This document shows positions 17,169 to 27,054 of a DNA stretch of 45,591 nt, in pieces. The translations under genes were made by a program, and so were the position numbers. The notes under the pieces are model-generated. The model made no database searches. It saw nothing but the letters and a program-made list of their open reading frames with translations, and was not told the DNA's origin. The first letter of the stretch is position 1. Each line of letters starts with the position of its first letter. The stretch comes from Lachnospiraceae bacterium (GTDB taxonomy: Bacteria; Bacillota; Clostridia; Lachnospirales; Lachnospiraceae): NCBI GenBank assembly GCA_017619295.1, contig JAFZSQ010000085.1, positions 1 to 45,591 on the forward strand, in the 5' to 3' direction.

Positions 17169-18677
17169 TTATAAATTGCTGTATCCCATAAGTGATTCAT
17201 CAACAGCCTTCGCTGCCGCTCTTCCTTCGGCTATTGCCCATACCACAAGAGACTGGCCTCTGTGCATATCACCGCACACGAAAACTTTCTCCTTGCTGGT
17301 GGCATAAGCACCTTCTTCGGTTGCCACGTTGGTTCTGGCATTTCTTTCTACGCCAAAGTCGTTAACCACGTAATCCTGGCTTCCTAAAAATCCTGCCGCA
17401 ATAAGGACCAAATCAGCCTTCATAACCTCTTCGCTGCCCTTAACAGGTACCATGTTCATTCGACCTGTTTTAGGGTCCTTTTGAGGCTCCAATTTGACCG
17501 TTTTAATCTCTTTAAGCTTGCCGGCCTTATCCTTTACAAACTCCGTAACCGTAGTCTGATAAATTCTTGGATCGCTGCCAAAAACAGCAATTGCTTCTTC
17601 CTGGCCGTAATCGGTCTTTAATACCTTGGGCCATTCGGGCCAGGGATTCGACGCTGTTCTTGACACGGGAGGCCCCGGCATCATCTCAAGCTGGATGACA
17701 CTTCCTGCGCCAAGTCTTATGGAAGTTCCCACGCAGTCATTTCCTGTATCACCGCCGCCGATGATGACTACGTTTTTGCCCTTAAGATTTCCCCATGACA
17801 TGGTCTTGCACTCTGTGAGTTTCTCCACGTCATAGTTTTCATCCATAAGTTTCTTGCTGACTTCCTTTAAGAAATCAACCGCAAAATAAATACCTGAGGC
17901 ATCTCTTCCGGGAGCGTTAATATCTCTGGGATTGGAAGCTCCGCATGCAAGAACAACTCTATCGTACTCCTTAAGTAAATCCTTAGCCTTTACGTTCTTT
18001 CCCACATCAGAGCCATACTTAAACTCGATACCGGATTCCTCCATAATCTTAAGCCTTCTGTCGATGACTCTCTTATCGAGCTTCATGTTGGGGATACCGT
18101 ATCTTAAAAGTCCGCCTGCTCTGTCGTTTCTTTCGAATACGGTGACGCTGTGTCCTCTCCCGTTAAGGGCTGCTGCCGCCGCAAGTCCGGAAGGACCGCT
18201 TCCTATAACAGCGACTTTCTTGCCGGTCCTAACAGTAGGTACTTTCGCTTTTACCAAACCGTGTTCAAAAGCATATTCAATTATGTATTTCTCATTGTCT
18301 TTGGTGGTGACGCTCTCTCCGTTTACGGAACAGGTACAAGCCGCCTCGCAAAGGGCGGGGCAAACTCTTGATGTAAACTCAGGAAAACTGTGGGTGAGAG
18401 AAAGTCTCTCAAAGGCCTGTGCAATGTTTCCTCTGTACAAAGCGTCGTTGGTCTCAGGCACAAGGTTGTGCAAAGGACATCCCGATGCCATGCCGCTTAT
18501 CATCTCACCTGCCTGACAAAAAGGTATGCCGCACTCCATACATCTGGCTGCCTGAGCTTTTCTCTTCTCAGGAGACAGGTTCTTGTGGAACTCGTCAAAG
18601 TTCTTAATACGGTCAAGGGGGGCTACAGTCAGATCGTTTTCTCTTTCATATTCCAAAAATCCGCCGGGTTTTCCCAT
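17169..18677 (-). CDS. gltD: Glutamate synthase small subunit
   Basis: 502-residue NADPH-dependent GOGAT beta subunit. N-terminal cysteines for the Fe-S clusters (RCMECGIPFCQ, SGCPLHN, CPALCEAACTC) are followed by two Rossmann motifs, VIGSGPSGLAAA for FAD and VIIGGGDTGNDC for NADPH. The frame is open nine codons further, but the ATG at 18677 (MGKPGGFLEYERE) is the family start and has GGAGG upstream at good spacing, one base after the gltB stop. It passes electrons to GltB. Confidence 0.96.
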   Translation of the reverse strand: MGKPGGFLEYERENDLTVAPLDRIKNFDEFHKNLSPEKRKAQAARCMECGIPFCQAGEMISGMASGCPLHNLVPETNDALYRGNIAQAFERLSLTHSFPEFTSRVCPALCEAACTCSVNGESVTTKDNEKYIIEYAFEHGLVKAKVPTVRTGKKVAVIGSGPSGLAAAAALNGRGHSVTVFERNDRAGGLLRYGIPNMKLDKRVIDRRLKIMEESGIEFKYGSDVGKNVKAKDLLKEYDRVVLACGASNPRDINAPGRDASGIYFAVDFLKEVSKKLMDENYDVEKLTECKTMSWGNLKGKNVVIIGGGDTGNDCVGTSIRLGAGSVIQLEMMPGPPVSRTASNPWPEWPKVLKTDYGQEEAIAVFGSDPRIYQTTVTEFVKDKAGKLKEIKTVKLEPQKDPKTGRMNMVPVKGSEEVMKADLVLIAAGFLGSQDYVVNDFGVERNARTNVATEEGAYATSKEKVFVCGDMHRGQSLVVWAIAEGRAAAKAVDESLMGYSNL

Positions 18678-18678
18678 C

Positions 18679-21600
18679 TTACTTACCCTCCTTTTCTCTG
18701 GCATTGAATGCTTCGATTGCTGCCTCTTCAGAGTTCATACCCTGCTCCTCAAAAGTATGAATAAGGTGCATCAAAGACTTGTAATCCGCAGGTATAATCT
18801 TTTTAAACTTAGGCAAATACTCGTCAAATTCCTCGAGAATCTTTGTTGCCTTCTTGGACTTGGTGTGCTTAACGTGCTTCTTTAACATATCCTGAAGCTC
18901 GGCCACATCAGCCTTGCTCTCCACCTGCTCCATGAGAACCAGTTCCTTATTGAGGTTTCTGTATAAGTGATTGTCCTCATCAAGTACGTATGCAACACCG
19001 CCGCTCATGCCGGCTGCGAAGTTCTTTCCGGTAGGTCCGATTACCACCGCACATCCACCCGTCATGTACTCGCATCCGTGCTCGCCTACGCCTTCAACTA
19101 CGGCTTTCGCTCCGGAGTTTCTTACGCAGAATCTCTCGCCTGCCATACCTGCAATATAGGCTTCACCTGATGTAGCTCCGTACAAAGCAACGTTACCGAG
19201 GATTATGTTCTCCTCAGGCTCGTAACCTGCATTATCGGGAGCACATACGGTAATCTTACCGCCTGACAATCCCTTTCCGAGATAGTCGTTGGCTTCACCT
19301 GTGATATTTAATGTAAGGCCCTTTGGAATGAAAGCACCAAAGCTTTGTCCGCCGGCTCCCTTACAGTTAACAACGATTGTATCTTCTTTAAGTCCCTCAG
19401 GATTCTTTCTCGTGATTTCTGCACCAAGAAGTGTACCGAAGGCTCTGTCTGTGTTTTTAATGTCAATGGAAACCTTTGACTTGGTTCCTTTCTTTATGGA
19501 CTCCATTACGCTCTTATCCGCAAGAAGAACCTTCTCATCGGGAGTGGTCTCAAGCTTAAAGTCGTAAAGATTATCTGTTGCGGGCTTGTTGTAGCTTTCC
19601 ACAGGAGCAAGGATCTTATCAAGACTGAGCTTAACGCCTGTGTTCTCCTTTGCCTTTAGGAAGTCCACACGGCCAACCAGCTCATCAAGAGTTCTTACAC
19701 CAAGCTTTGCCATGTACTCTCTTAACTCTCTTGCTATGAAAAGCATAAAGTTCTCAACGTACTCTGGCTTGCCTGCAAAACGCTTTCTAAGCTCAGGGTT
19801 CTGAGTTGCGATGCCCATAGGACAGGTATCAAGGTTACAAACTCTCATCATTACGCAACCCAAAGCTACAAGAGGTGCTGTGGCAAAACCGAATTCCTCA
19901 GCTCCTAAGCATGCTGCTATAGCCACGTCTCTTCCGCTCATTAACTTACCGTCTGTCTCTATGATTACGCGGTCTCTAAGGCCGTTTTGAATCAGAGTCT
20001 GATGTGTCTCTGCAAGGCCCAATTCCCAGGGAAGACCTGCGTTATGAATTGAGCTTATGGGTGCGGCACCTGTACCGCCGTCGTAACCTGAAATAAGAAT
20101 TACTCTTGCTCCGGCCTTTGCAACACCTGCTGCAACGGTTCCTACGCCTGCTTCACTTACAAGCTTAACGGAAATTCTTGCATTCTTGTTTGCACACTTA
20201 AGGTCAAATATAAGCTGAGCCAGATCCTCAATCGAATATATATCATGATGAGGGGGAGGTGATATAAGGCTTACTCCGGGAGTAGAGTGTCTGGTTTTTG
20301 CAATCCAGGGATAAACCTTTCCTGCGGGAAGATGTCCGCCTTCACCGGGCTTAGCTCCCTGAGCCATCTTAATCTGGAGTTCCTTGGCGCTTACAAGGTA
20401 TTTGCTGGTAACGCCGAAACGGCCGCTGGCTACCTGCTTGATTGCAGATGATCTGTCATGGTCTGTTCCTGCGGATGCAATTCTTTCATCGCTCTCGCCG
20501 CCTTCACCACTGTTTGACTTACCCTTTAAGTGGTTCATGGCAATGGCAAGGGCTTCGTGAGCCTCCTCTGAAATTGAACCGTAGCTCATGGCACCGGTTT
20601 TGAATCTCTTTACGATTTCCTTCTCGTCTTCTACTTCCGAGATATCGATGCCTTTTGCCGGGAATTCAAAATCCATAAGGCTTCTTAAATAACCGGTCTC
20701 CTCTTTGTCAACCATTGAGGTGTAGGTCTTAAACTTCTCGTAATTACCCTCTCTGACCGCACTCTGAAGCATGTGGATGGTCTGAGGGTTGTATCTGTGC
20801 TTCTCGCCCTGTGAGCGCATTTTGTGGCGGCCCACAGAGTCAAGAGTCATGGTGGTATCAAGTCCAAGGGGGTCGAAAGCCTTGGAATGCTGTTTGTCAG
20901 TATTGTCCGCAATATCCTTTAAACCTATTCCGCCGACTCTTGAAACCGTACCGGTGAAATAGGTATCGATTACTTCTTTGTTAACGCCCACTGCCTCGAA
21001 GATCTTGCTGCCCATGTAGGACTGGATTGTTGAAATACCCATCTTTGAAGCAATCTTTACGATGCCCTTTAAAACTGCGTGGTCGTAGTCCTCAACAGCT
21101 GCGTAGTAATCCTTGTTTAAGTTGCCTTCGTCAATGAGACGTCCGATTGTTGCATGAGCAAGGTAAGGGTTAACCGCACAGGCACCAAAGCCAAGAAGTG
21201 TTGCAAAGTGGTGTACTTCTCTGGGCTCACCTGACTCTAAAATAAGAGACATGGCTGTACATTTCTTGGTTCTTACCAGATGCTGATGCACTGCCGCAAC
21301 CGCAAGAAGCGAAGGAAGGGCAACTCTGTTTTCATCCACTCCTCTGTCGGATAAAACAAGGATGTTTGTGCCGTCCTTGTAAGCCTTGTCCACCTCAACA
21401 AAAAGGTGATCCAAAACTCTTTCGATGGGAGTGCTCTTATAGTAAACAGTTGAAACCTCGGATACCTTGAATCCGGGCTTGTTCATTTTCTTAATCTTAA
21501 TCATGTCAAGGTCCGTAAGAATGGGATTGTGAATCTTAAGGACATGACAGTTCTCAGCCTTCTTCTCAAGAAGGTTACCGTTCTTACCAACATAAACGTT

Positions 21601-23196
21601 GGTGGAAGTAACAATCTTCTCTCTGTCCGCATCAATAGGCGGGTTTGTAACCTGAGCAAAAAGCTGTTTAAAGTAGTTAAACAAAGGCTGGTACTCTCCT
21701 GATAATGCTGCAAGGGGAGTATCTATTCCCATGGAACCAATTTGCTCGGAACCGTTTAAAGCCATGTTAAGAATGCTTTCTCTGCATTCCTCGTAGGAAT
21801 AACCAAAAGCCTTAAGAAGTTTGATTAAATCATCACCCTCATAGCTTTCAGGCTTGATATTGGGAATTTTAAGGCTCTTTAACTCAAGCATGTTTCCGTC
21901 AAGCCATTCGCCGTAGGGTTTCTCAAGAGCGTAGTGCTCCTTCAACTCCTCATCTCCGTAGATCTTGTGTTTTTTCATATCAACCACAAGCATCTTGCCG
22001 GGGTGGAGTCTTTCCTTCTTTAAGATGTGTGCCTCGTCCAAATCAAGGACACCGACTTCAGACGCCAGAATCAGTCTGCCGTCATCCATCACATAATATC
22101 TTGAGGGTCTCAATCCGTTACGGTCAAGGATAGCACCCATAACGTCGCCGTCTGAGAAAAGAATGGACGCAGGTCCGTCCCAGGGCTCCATCATTGTAGC
22201 GTAGTATTGGTAAAAATCCCTTCTCTCCATTGAGATGGTATCGTTGTGACTCCAGGGCTCGGGAATAAGAATCATGGCAGCCAAAGGAAGCTCCATGCCA
22301 CTCATCATAAGGAATTCCAGAGTGTTATCAAGCATAGCGGAGTCTGAACCGAACTTGGGGATAACGGGAAGAACACGGGTCATGTCATCCTTTGAGAAGG
22401 TCTTGCTTTCCATGGTTTCTTCTCTGGCAAGCATCTTATCCACGTTACCCTTGATGGTGTTGATCTCGCCGTTGTGCACAAGCATTCTGTTGGGGTGTGC
22501 AAGCTTCCATGAAGGGTTGGTGTTTGTTGAGAATCTTGAGTGAACCATGGATACGTTTGACTCGTATCTTTTATCCATTAAATCAAGGAAGAAGGTCCTG
22601 AGCTGTCCCACAAGGAACATACCCTTATATACGATTGTTCTGCAGGAAAGGGATGCAACATAAGCTGTATCTGTGCTTTGCTCGAAGATTCTTCTTACAA
22701 CATATAATCTTCTGTCAAAATCCAAATCGTTCTCAATCCCCTCAGGTCTCTTTACGAATCCCTGAATAATGCGGGGCATGCAGCTGAGTGCTTTGCTTCC
22801 GAGAACCGATTCGTTAATGGGAACGTTTCTCCAGCCAAGGAATTCCAGGCCTTCTTTTGATGTGATAACCTCAAACATTTTTTTGTCTCTTGCACATTTA
22901 AGGTCATCATCGGGCATGAAAAACATTCCTACACCATACTCTCTTTCGCCTCCGAGAGTAATGCCCATTTTCTTACACTCATCAGAAAAAAGCTTGTGAG
23001 GAACTCCTGTGAGAATTCCTACACCGTCTCCTGTTTCTCCTGTGCCGTCTTTACCTGCTCTGTGTTCGAGGTTCTCGACAATACTTAATGCATCACAAAC
23101 AAGTTTGTGACTTTTCTTTCCGTTGATATCGATTATTGCACCGATACCGCAATTGTCATGTTCAAAAGATTGGTCATATAATCCTTGATTGTTCAT
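18679..23196 (-). CDS. gltB: Glutamate synthase large subunit
   Basis: 1505-residue alpha subunit of GOGAT, turning glutamine plus 2-oxoglutarate into two glutamates. N-terminal Ntn amidotransferase with a 15-residue propeptide ending before nucleophile C16 (HDNCGIGA), central domain, FMN/TIM-barrel synthase domain (ISPPPHHDIYSIEDLAQLI, DGGTGAAP), the 3Fe-4S ligands in VCNLDTCPMGIATQ, and the C-terminal GXGXG beta-helix (LSGGKITVCAPDN, GATSGEAYIAGMAGERF). Length is as expected for a complete subunit. It lies between pyrG (18 bases) and gltD. Confidence 0.98.
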   Translation of the reverse strand: MNNQGLYDQSFEHDNCGIGAIIDINGKKSHKLVCDALSIVENLEHRAGKDGTGETGDGVGILTGVPHKLFSDECKKMGITLGGEREYGVGMFFMPDDDLKCARDKKMFEVITSKEGLEFLGWRNVPINESVLGSKALSCMPRIIQGFVKRPEGIENDLDFDRRLYVVRRIFEQSTDTAYVASLSCRTIVYKGMFLVGQLRTFFLDLMDKRYESNVSMVHSRFSTNTNPSWKLAHPNRMLVHNGEINTIKGNVDKMLAREETMESKTFSKDDMTRVLPVIPKFGSDSAMLDNTLEFLMMSGMELPLAAMILIPEPWSHNDTISMERRDFYQYYATMMEPWDGPASILFSDGDVMGAILDRNGLRPSRYYVMDDGRLILASEVGVLDLDEAHILKKERLHPGKMLVVDMKKHKIYGDEELKEHYALEKPYGEWLDGNMLELKSLKIPNIKPESYEGDDLIKLLKAFGYSYEECRESILNMALNGSEQIGSMGIDTPLAALSGEYQPLFNYFKQLFAQVTNPPIDADREKIVTSTNVYVGKNGNLLEKKAENCHVLKIHNPILTDLDMIKIKKMNKPGFKVSEVSTVYYKSTPIERVLDHLFVEVDKAYKDGTNILVLSDRGVDENRVALPSLLAVAAVHQHLVRTKKCTAMSLILESGEPREVHHFATLLGFGACAVNPYLAHATIGRLIDEGNLNKDYYAAVEDYDHAVLKGIVKIASKMGISTIQSYMGSKIFEAVGVNKEVIDTYFTGTVSRVGGIGLKDIADNTDKQHSKAFDPLGLDTTMTLDSVGRHKMRSQGEKHRYNPQTIHMLQSAVREGNYEKFKTYTSMVDKEETGYLRSLMDFEFPAKGIDISEVEDEKEIVKRFKTGAMSYGSISEEAHEALAIAMNHLKGKSNSGEGGESDERIASAGTDHDRSSAIKQVASGRFGVTSKYLVSAKELQIKMAQGAKPGEGGHLPAGKVYPWIAKTRHSTPGVSLISPPPHHDIYSIEDLAQLIFDLKCANKNARISVKLVSEAGVGTVAAGVAKAGARVILISGYDGGTGAAPISSIHNAGLPWELGLAETHQTLIQNGLRDRVIIETDGKLMSGRDVAIAACLGAEEFGFATAPLVALGCVMMRVCNLDTCPMGIATQNPELRKRFAGKPEYVENFMLFIARELREYMAKLGVRTLDELVGRVDFLKAKENTGVKLSLDKILAPVESYNKPATDNLYDFKLETTPDEKVLLADKSVMESIKKGTKSKVSIDIKNTDRAFGTLLGAEITRKNPEGLKEDTIVVNCKGAGGQSFGAFIPKGLTLNITGEANDYLGKGLSGGKITVCAPDNAGYEPEENIILGNVALYGATSGEAYIAGMAGERFCVRNSGAKAVVEGVGEHGCEYMTGGCAVVIGPTGKNFAAGMSGGVAYVLDEDNHLYRNLNKELVLMEQVESKADVAELQDMLKKHVKHTKSKKATKILEEFDEYLPKFKKIIPADYKSLMHLIHTFEEQGMNSEEAAIEAFNAREKEGK

Positions 23197-23214
23197 AGTT
23201 TCTTCCCTTTACAA

Positions 23215-24813
23215 TTATTTGTTTAACGCCGCCTCAATAAGGCCCTTAAATAAAGGATGGGGTTCATCCGGTCTTGACTTGAATTCGGGATGTGCCTGGG
23301 TTCCAACGAAATATGGATGATCTTTAAGCTCAATCATCTCAACTATTCTTCCGTCGGGGGACATGCCGGAAAGTACCATTCCTGCACCTTCAAAGGCTTC
23401 CCTGTAGTCGTTGTTTACTTCATAACGATGTCTGTGTCTTTCGGAGATATCTTTTTTGCCATAAAGCTTAAAAGCTTTGGTTCCTTCCTTAAGTACACAA
23501 GGATAAGCTCCAAGTCTTAAGGTTCCGCCGATATCTTCAATTCCTTCCTGCTCAGGCATCAAAGCTATTACAGGATCCGGAGTGTCGGGATTGAACTCGA
23601 TTCCCGATGCCTCCTTAAGTCCTAGTACATTTCTTGAAAACTCAACTATTGCAAGCTGCATTCCAAGGCAAATACCAAGGAAGGGAATCTTGTTCTCCCT
23701 GGCATATTTGACTGCAGCTATCTTTCCTTCTATTCCTCTGCTTCCGAAGCCTCCGGGAACCAAAATGCCGTCAACGTCTGATAAGAGCTTTTCGGCTGCA
23801 CCTTCAACTTCCAGTTCCTCGGATTCAATCCATTTAATTTCAACTTCGGCTTTGTTGGCGATTCCGCCGTGCTTTAAAGCTTCGGCTACACTAAGGTATG
23901 CATCGTGAAGTGCCACATATTTTCCAACCAAAGCAATCTTTACTTTCTTCTCTGGATGCTCGAAATCCCATACCATCTGTTTCCACTTGGAAAGGTCAGG
24001 CTCGGGACAATCAAGCTTTAAGCAATCACAAACCGCCTGGGCCAGTTTCTCCTCTTCCATCATAAGCGGAACTTCGTATAAACTCTTGGCATCGAGGTTT
24101 TGGAGAACGTGCTCTTTTTTTACATTACAGAAAAGGGCTATCTTGCCTCTTATGTCATCATCGATGGGATAATCCGAACGACATACCAAAATGTCCGGCC
24201 AAAGTCCCATGCTCTGAAGGGTCTTTACGGACATCTGTGTAGGTTTGGTTTTCATCTCCCCTGAAGCCTTAATGAAGGGAATCAGAGTTACCTGAATAAG
24301 AATTGCGTTCTCTCTTCCAACCTCAGCCTGGAACTGTCTTAAAGCCTCCAAAAAGGGCTGGCTTTCGATGTCACCGACGGTACCGCCAATCTCGATAATT
24401 GAGATGGTTTTCTCGTTCGGATCCTGCTCCTTATAGAAGCGGGACTTTATTTCGTTGGTGATGTGGGGAATTACCTGAACGGTACCTCCGCCATAATCAC
24501 CGTGTCTTTCCTTGTTTAATACACTCCAGTAAATCTTTCCTGTAGTTACGTTACTGTTGTGATTAAGACTTTCATTGATGAATCTTTCATAGTGGCCAAG
24601 GTCCAAATCCGTCTCGGTTCCGTCGTCCGTTACATAGACCTCACCATGCTGAATGGGATTCATTGTGCCGGGATCCATATTGATGTATGGATCCAGTTTT
24701 TGCATGTTTACGTGATACCCTCTGGCCTTTAAAAGTCTTCCCAGCGATGCCGCCGTAATACCTTTTCCAAGGCCTGATACAACTCCGCCCGTTACAAATA
24801 CATACTTAACCAT
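23215..24813 (-). CDS. pyrG: CTP synthase
   Basis: 532-residue glutamine-dependent enzyme forming CTP from UTP. N-terminal synthetase domain with [20 protein letters not shown] (residues 6-25) and the C-terminal class I amidotransferase domain with nucleophile C382 (FLGICLGMQ) and the His-Glu pair in HPEFKSRP near the end. It is separated from asnB by two bases and from gltB by 18, so it is part of the glutamine-using operon. Confidence 0.98.
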   Translation of the reverse strand: MVKYVFVTGGVVSGLGKGITAASLGRLLKARGYHVNMQKLDPYINMDPGTMNPIQHGEVYVTDDGTETDLDLGHYERFINESLNHNSNVTTGKIYWSVLNKERHGDYGGGTVQVIPHITNEIKSRFYKEQDPNEKTISIIEIGGTVGDIESQPFLEALRQFQAEVGRENAILIQVTLIPFIKASGEMKTKPTQMSVKTLQSMGLWPDILVCRSDYPIDDDIRGKIALFCNVKKEHVLQNLDAKSLYEVPLMMEEEKLAQAVCDCLKLDCPEPDLSKWKQMVWDFEHPEKKVKIALVGKYVALHDAYLSVAEALKHGGIANKAEVEIKWIESEELEVEGAAEKLLSDVDGILVPGGFGSRGIEGKIAAVKYARENKIPFLGICLGMQLAIVEFSRNVLGLKEASGIEFNPDTPDPVIALMPEQEGIEDIGGTLRLGAYPCVLKEGTKAFKLYGKKDISERHRHRYEVNNDYREAFEGAGMVLSGMSPDGRIVEMIELKDHPYFVGTQAHPEFKSRPDEPHPLFKGLIEAALNK

Positions 24814-24815
24814 TC

Positions 24816-26396
24816 TTATACCCCGCTTGCTCCGTAGTTTGAAAGTACCCTTGCGGAAGGATCGTTAACGTTACAACCTTCCCACTCTTTGTTAGGCATC
24901 CAGAAATCTGTTATCATTTCACCCTGTCCGGGATAAAACTTCTCAAATATCTCTCTGTATAAAAGGGACTCTTTGGTAAAAGGAGTGGCATGTGTGTACA
25001 CTTTCCTTTTAGCCTCAAACTCGGCATCGGTGTACTGGCCTTCCGCATACTCTTTTAAGTAGTTAACCATTGAATGTCCTACTGCATCGGAAAAAGCAGC
25101 TTTCTCTCGCATTAAGATATCCTCGGGTAAATAGTCGCCTTCGAAAGCATGTCTTAAAAGGTATTTACCTTTGTTGTAGACGTTCATCTTCTTTGCGGGA
25201 TCGATGCTCATTACATAATCAACAAATGCAAGATCGCCGAAGGGAACTCTTGCTTCAAGAGAGTTAACTGAGATACATCTGTCGGCTCTTAATACGTCGT
25301 ACATGTAAAGCTCTCTGATTCTCTTTGCTGCTTCCTTTTGGAACTCCTCTGCGTTAGGAGCGAAGTCTGTGTATTTGTATCCGAAGAGCTCATCCGAAAT
25401 CTCACCGGTCATGATAACTCTTACTTTTGTCTTCTCATGAATTGCCTTGCACACAAGGTACATTCCGATGCTTGCTCTTATTGTTGTGATATCAAAGGTT
25501 CCAAGAAGATGTATAACCTCAGGAAGGGCATTTAATACGTCCTCCTTTGTGATTATTACTTCTGTGTGGTCTGCCCCGATGTAGTCTGCTACCTCTTTGG
25601 CATACTTAAGATCGATTGCATCGGTACTCATTCCTATAGCAAAAGTCTTAATAGGTTTCCTTAATATCTTTGCGGAAACAGCACATACAAGTGAGCTGTC
25701 CAATCCGCCGCTTAAAAGGAAGCCAAGAGGCGCATCTGCATCAAGTCTTTTCTTTATTCCTTCAACGAGTAAGTCGTGGATGTTTCTGCACACTCTCTCG
25801 ATGTTGTCTGTTACATACTCTTTGACATCGGTCATGTCTCTGTAGCAGTAGAAGTTTCCGTCTGCGTAGTAGCATCCGGGAGGGAAGGGATAAATCTTAT
25901 CTGTAAGTCCCACCAGGTTCTTTGCCTCTGAAGCAAAAAGGATTTCACCCTTTACTTTTGTGTATCCATAGAACAAAGGTCTGATTCCGATGGGATCTCT
26001 TGCTGCCACCAGGCTCTTTTTCTTTGCGTCGTAGATGATGCATGCGAACTCTGCATCAAGTTCTTTAAACATGTCAAGACCCTTCTCTTCATATAAAGGT
26101 AAGAGTATCTCGCAATCTGAAGTGCTCTTAAAATTATAATTATCGGAAAGTCTCTCTCTTATCGGTCTGAAACCGTAGATTTCACCGTTACATACAACCT
26201 TATTTCCATTCAAATTGAAAGGCTGCATTCCTTCCGGTGTAAGGCCCATGATTGAAAGTCTCTCGAAGCCAAGCATTCCGCCTTCGAACTTCTCGATTCT
26301 TGTGTCATCCGGTCCTCTTGAGATTGTCTCAGCAAAGTGCTTAGCAAACTCTTCTTCGCTGATTGAACTTCCGTAAAAACCCATTATCGAGCACAT
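24816..26396 (-). CDS. asnB: Asparagine synthetase B, glutamine-hydrolysing
   Basis: 526-residue enzyme making asparagine from aspartate, ATP and glutamine. Class II amidotransferase nucleophile is C2 of [10 protein letters not shown], which fixes the start at 26396 even though the frame is open 17 codons further. The PP-loop SGGLDSS lies at 229-235. GGAG sits 7 bases ahead. It is the first gene of the unit asnB-pyrG-gltB-gltD-dapF-dapL and is preceded by a promoter and a terminator-like hairpin (26426-26454). Confidence 0.96.
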   Translation of the reverse strand: MCSIMGFYGSSISEEEFAKHFAETISRGPDDTRIEKFEGGMLGFERLSIMGLTPEGMQPFNLNGNKVVCNGEIYGFRPIRERLSDNYNFKSTSDCEILLPLYEEKGLDMFKELDAEFACIIYDAKKKSLVAARDPIGIRPLFYGYTKVKGEILFASEAKNLVGLTDKIYPFPPGCYYADGNFYCYRDMTDVKEYVTDNIERVCRNIHDLLVEGIKKRLDADAPLGFLLSGGLDSSLVCAVSAKILRKPIKTFAIGMSTDAIDLKYAKEVADYIGADHTEVIITKEDVLNALPEVIHLLGTFDITTIRASIGMYLVCKAIHEKTKVRVIMTGEISDELFGYKYTDFAPNAEEFQKEAAKRIRELYMYDVLRADRCISVNSLEARVPFGDLAFVDYVMSIDPAKKMNVYNKGKYLLRHAFEGDYLPEDILMREKAAFSDAVGHSMVNYLKEYAEGQYTDAEFEAKRKVYTHATPFTKESLLYREIFEKFYPGQGEMITDFWMPNKEWEGCNVNDPSARVLSNYGASGV

Positions 26397-26415
26397 TGTA
26401 TTTCTCCTTTTTTTC

Positions 26416-26454
26416 CACAAAAAAGGGGCACTTTGGAGAAGCTCCAAAGCGCCC
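26416..26454 (-). terminator. Leader terminator (attenuator) upstream of asnB
   Basis: In minus orientation GGGCGCTTTGGAG pairs with CTCCAAAGTGCCC around a CTT loop (13 bp, one G-U), directly followed by CTTTTTTG. This is a complete intrinsic terminator between the asnB promoter and its ribosome-binding site, so full-length expression should need readthrough or antitermination. No ANTAR-type hexaloop pair is visible. A related hairpin sits at the same place in the glnN leader. Confidence 0.7.
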
Positions 26455-26483
26455 TTGCTTACATTTCATGGAATCAATTTTAT

Positions 26484-26526
26484 ATTTATAATGTATGATT
26501 GTATACACTTGTACAACTCTTGTCAA
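26484..26526 (-). promoter_or_regulatory. asnB operon promoter with conserved block
   Basis: TTGACA (26526-26521), 17-base spacer, TACAAT (26503-26498) on the minus strand. On the plus strand TATAATGTATGATTGTATAC (26487-26506) covers the -10 and the start region and is matched at 19 of 20 positions by the glnN promoter, well beyond what promoter boxes require. A shared operator is inferred. Confidence 0.8.
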
Positions 26527-26548
26527 GAACTTTTTTTGTGTAACTTCC

Positions 26549-26691
26549 AAAGACGGGGATTGATGTTTTACACGGCAGACACGTTTGCACTTATATCTCG
26601 CACGTAGCGGTACATAAGGTGCCACAATACAGCACCTAAGTACCGACGGCTCGATAAAGTCTGCCTTAGTAAAACATCAATCCCCGTCTTT
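26549..26691. repeat. 143-bp near-palindrome (MITE-like) upstream of asnB
   Basis: The left arm 26549-26580 begins AAAGACGGGGATTGATGTTT and is repeated inverted at 26659-26691, differing only near ACGG versus TAAGG. Inside, CGGTAC(A)TAAGGTGC and GCACCTAAGTACCG form a second imperfect stem. It has no coding capacity and no obvious target duplication. It could be a small non-autonomous mobile element or a long structured RNA. Confidence 0.65.
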
Positions 26692-26704
26692 TAGTCACAA
26701 GTTG

Positions 26705-26720
26705 GTGCAATTGGGGACAG
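26705..26720 (+). repeat. Half copy of the dispersed REP-like element
   Basis: GTGCAATTGGGGACAG matches one arm of the REP-like palindromes at 32852-32880, 34746-34830 and 39421-39509, but the partner arm is missing. It lies between the 143-bp palindrome and the hexamer array. Confidence 0.5.
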
Positions 26721-26745
26721 CTTCCTATGGCAGGAATAATGTAGC

Positions 26746-27045
26746 GACACGATTTCAGTTTAAAAACAAAATATTGCGTGTCAACTTTTCTCAGGGGAGA
26801 CACGTACGAAACAAAGATAGTCCCATTTGCGTGTCTAAGTTATAGCGTTTTGACACGCAAATATGGACTTCTGAATATTATCGTGTCTTTGATTGAATTG
26901 ATTAGACACGGAAATAGGCATTACAAGAATATTACGTGTCGGAACTATTTTTTTGCGGCACGTAGAACCAAAAATATTGTGATATACGTGCCGATGAAAG
27001 ATTATTTCGACACGATAAATGAGTTAAGCGCTTTAAAAACGTGTA
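26746..27045. repeat. Phased array of six inverted-hexamer units (GACACG...CGTGTC)
   Basis: GACACG occurs at 26746, 26799, 26852, 26905 and 27009, with GGCACG at 26957. CGTGTC occurs at 26777, 26830, 26882 and 26935, with CGTGCC at 26987 and CGTGTA at 27040. Each unit is hexamer, 24-25 variable bases, inverted hexamer, and units are separated by 16-17 variable bases, giving a period of 53, 53, 53, 52, 52. The intervening sequence is AT-rich and not conserved; the bases after GACACG are nearly always A or T from the second one on. The period is not a multiple of three, so this is not coding. It ends nine bases before the purF terminator. The two readings are a protein-binding array on one DNA face or a row of short RNA stems. 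No known element family matches. Confidence 0.85.
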
Positions 27046-27054
27046 AAATGGTAA

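Noticed and set aside
26397..26447. An N-terminal extension of AsnB by 17 residues
   Set aside because: The family needs Cys2 free after Met removal, and the extension runs through the leader terminator.
26416..26503. ANTAR-type two-hairpin antitermination site in the asnB leader
   Set aside because: Loops are three bases and the expected pair of hexanucleotide loops with conserved A1 and G4 is not visible.
26746..27045. Reading the hexamer array as a CRISPR array
   Set aside because: The conserved part is only six bases in alternating orientation, intervals alternate between 16-17 and 24-25 bases, and no cas gene or leader is present.
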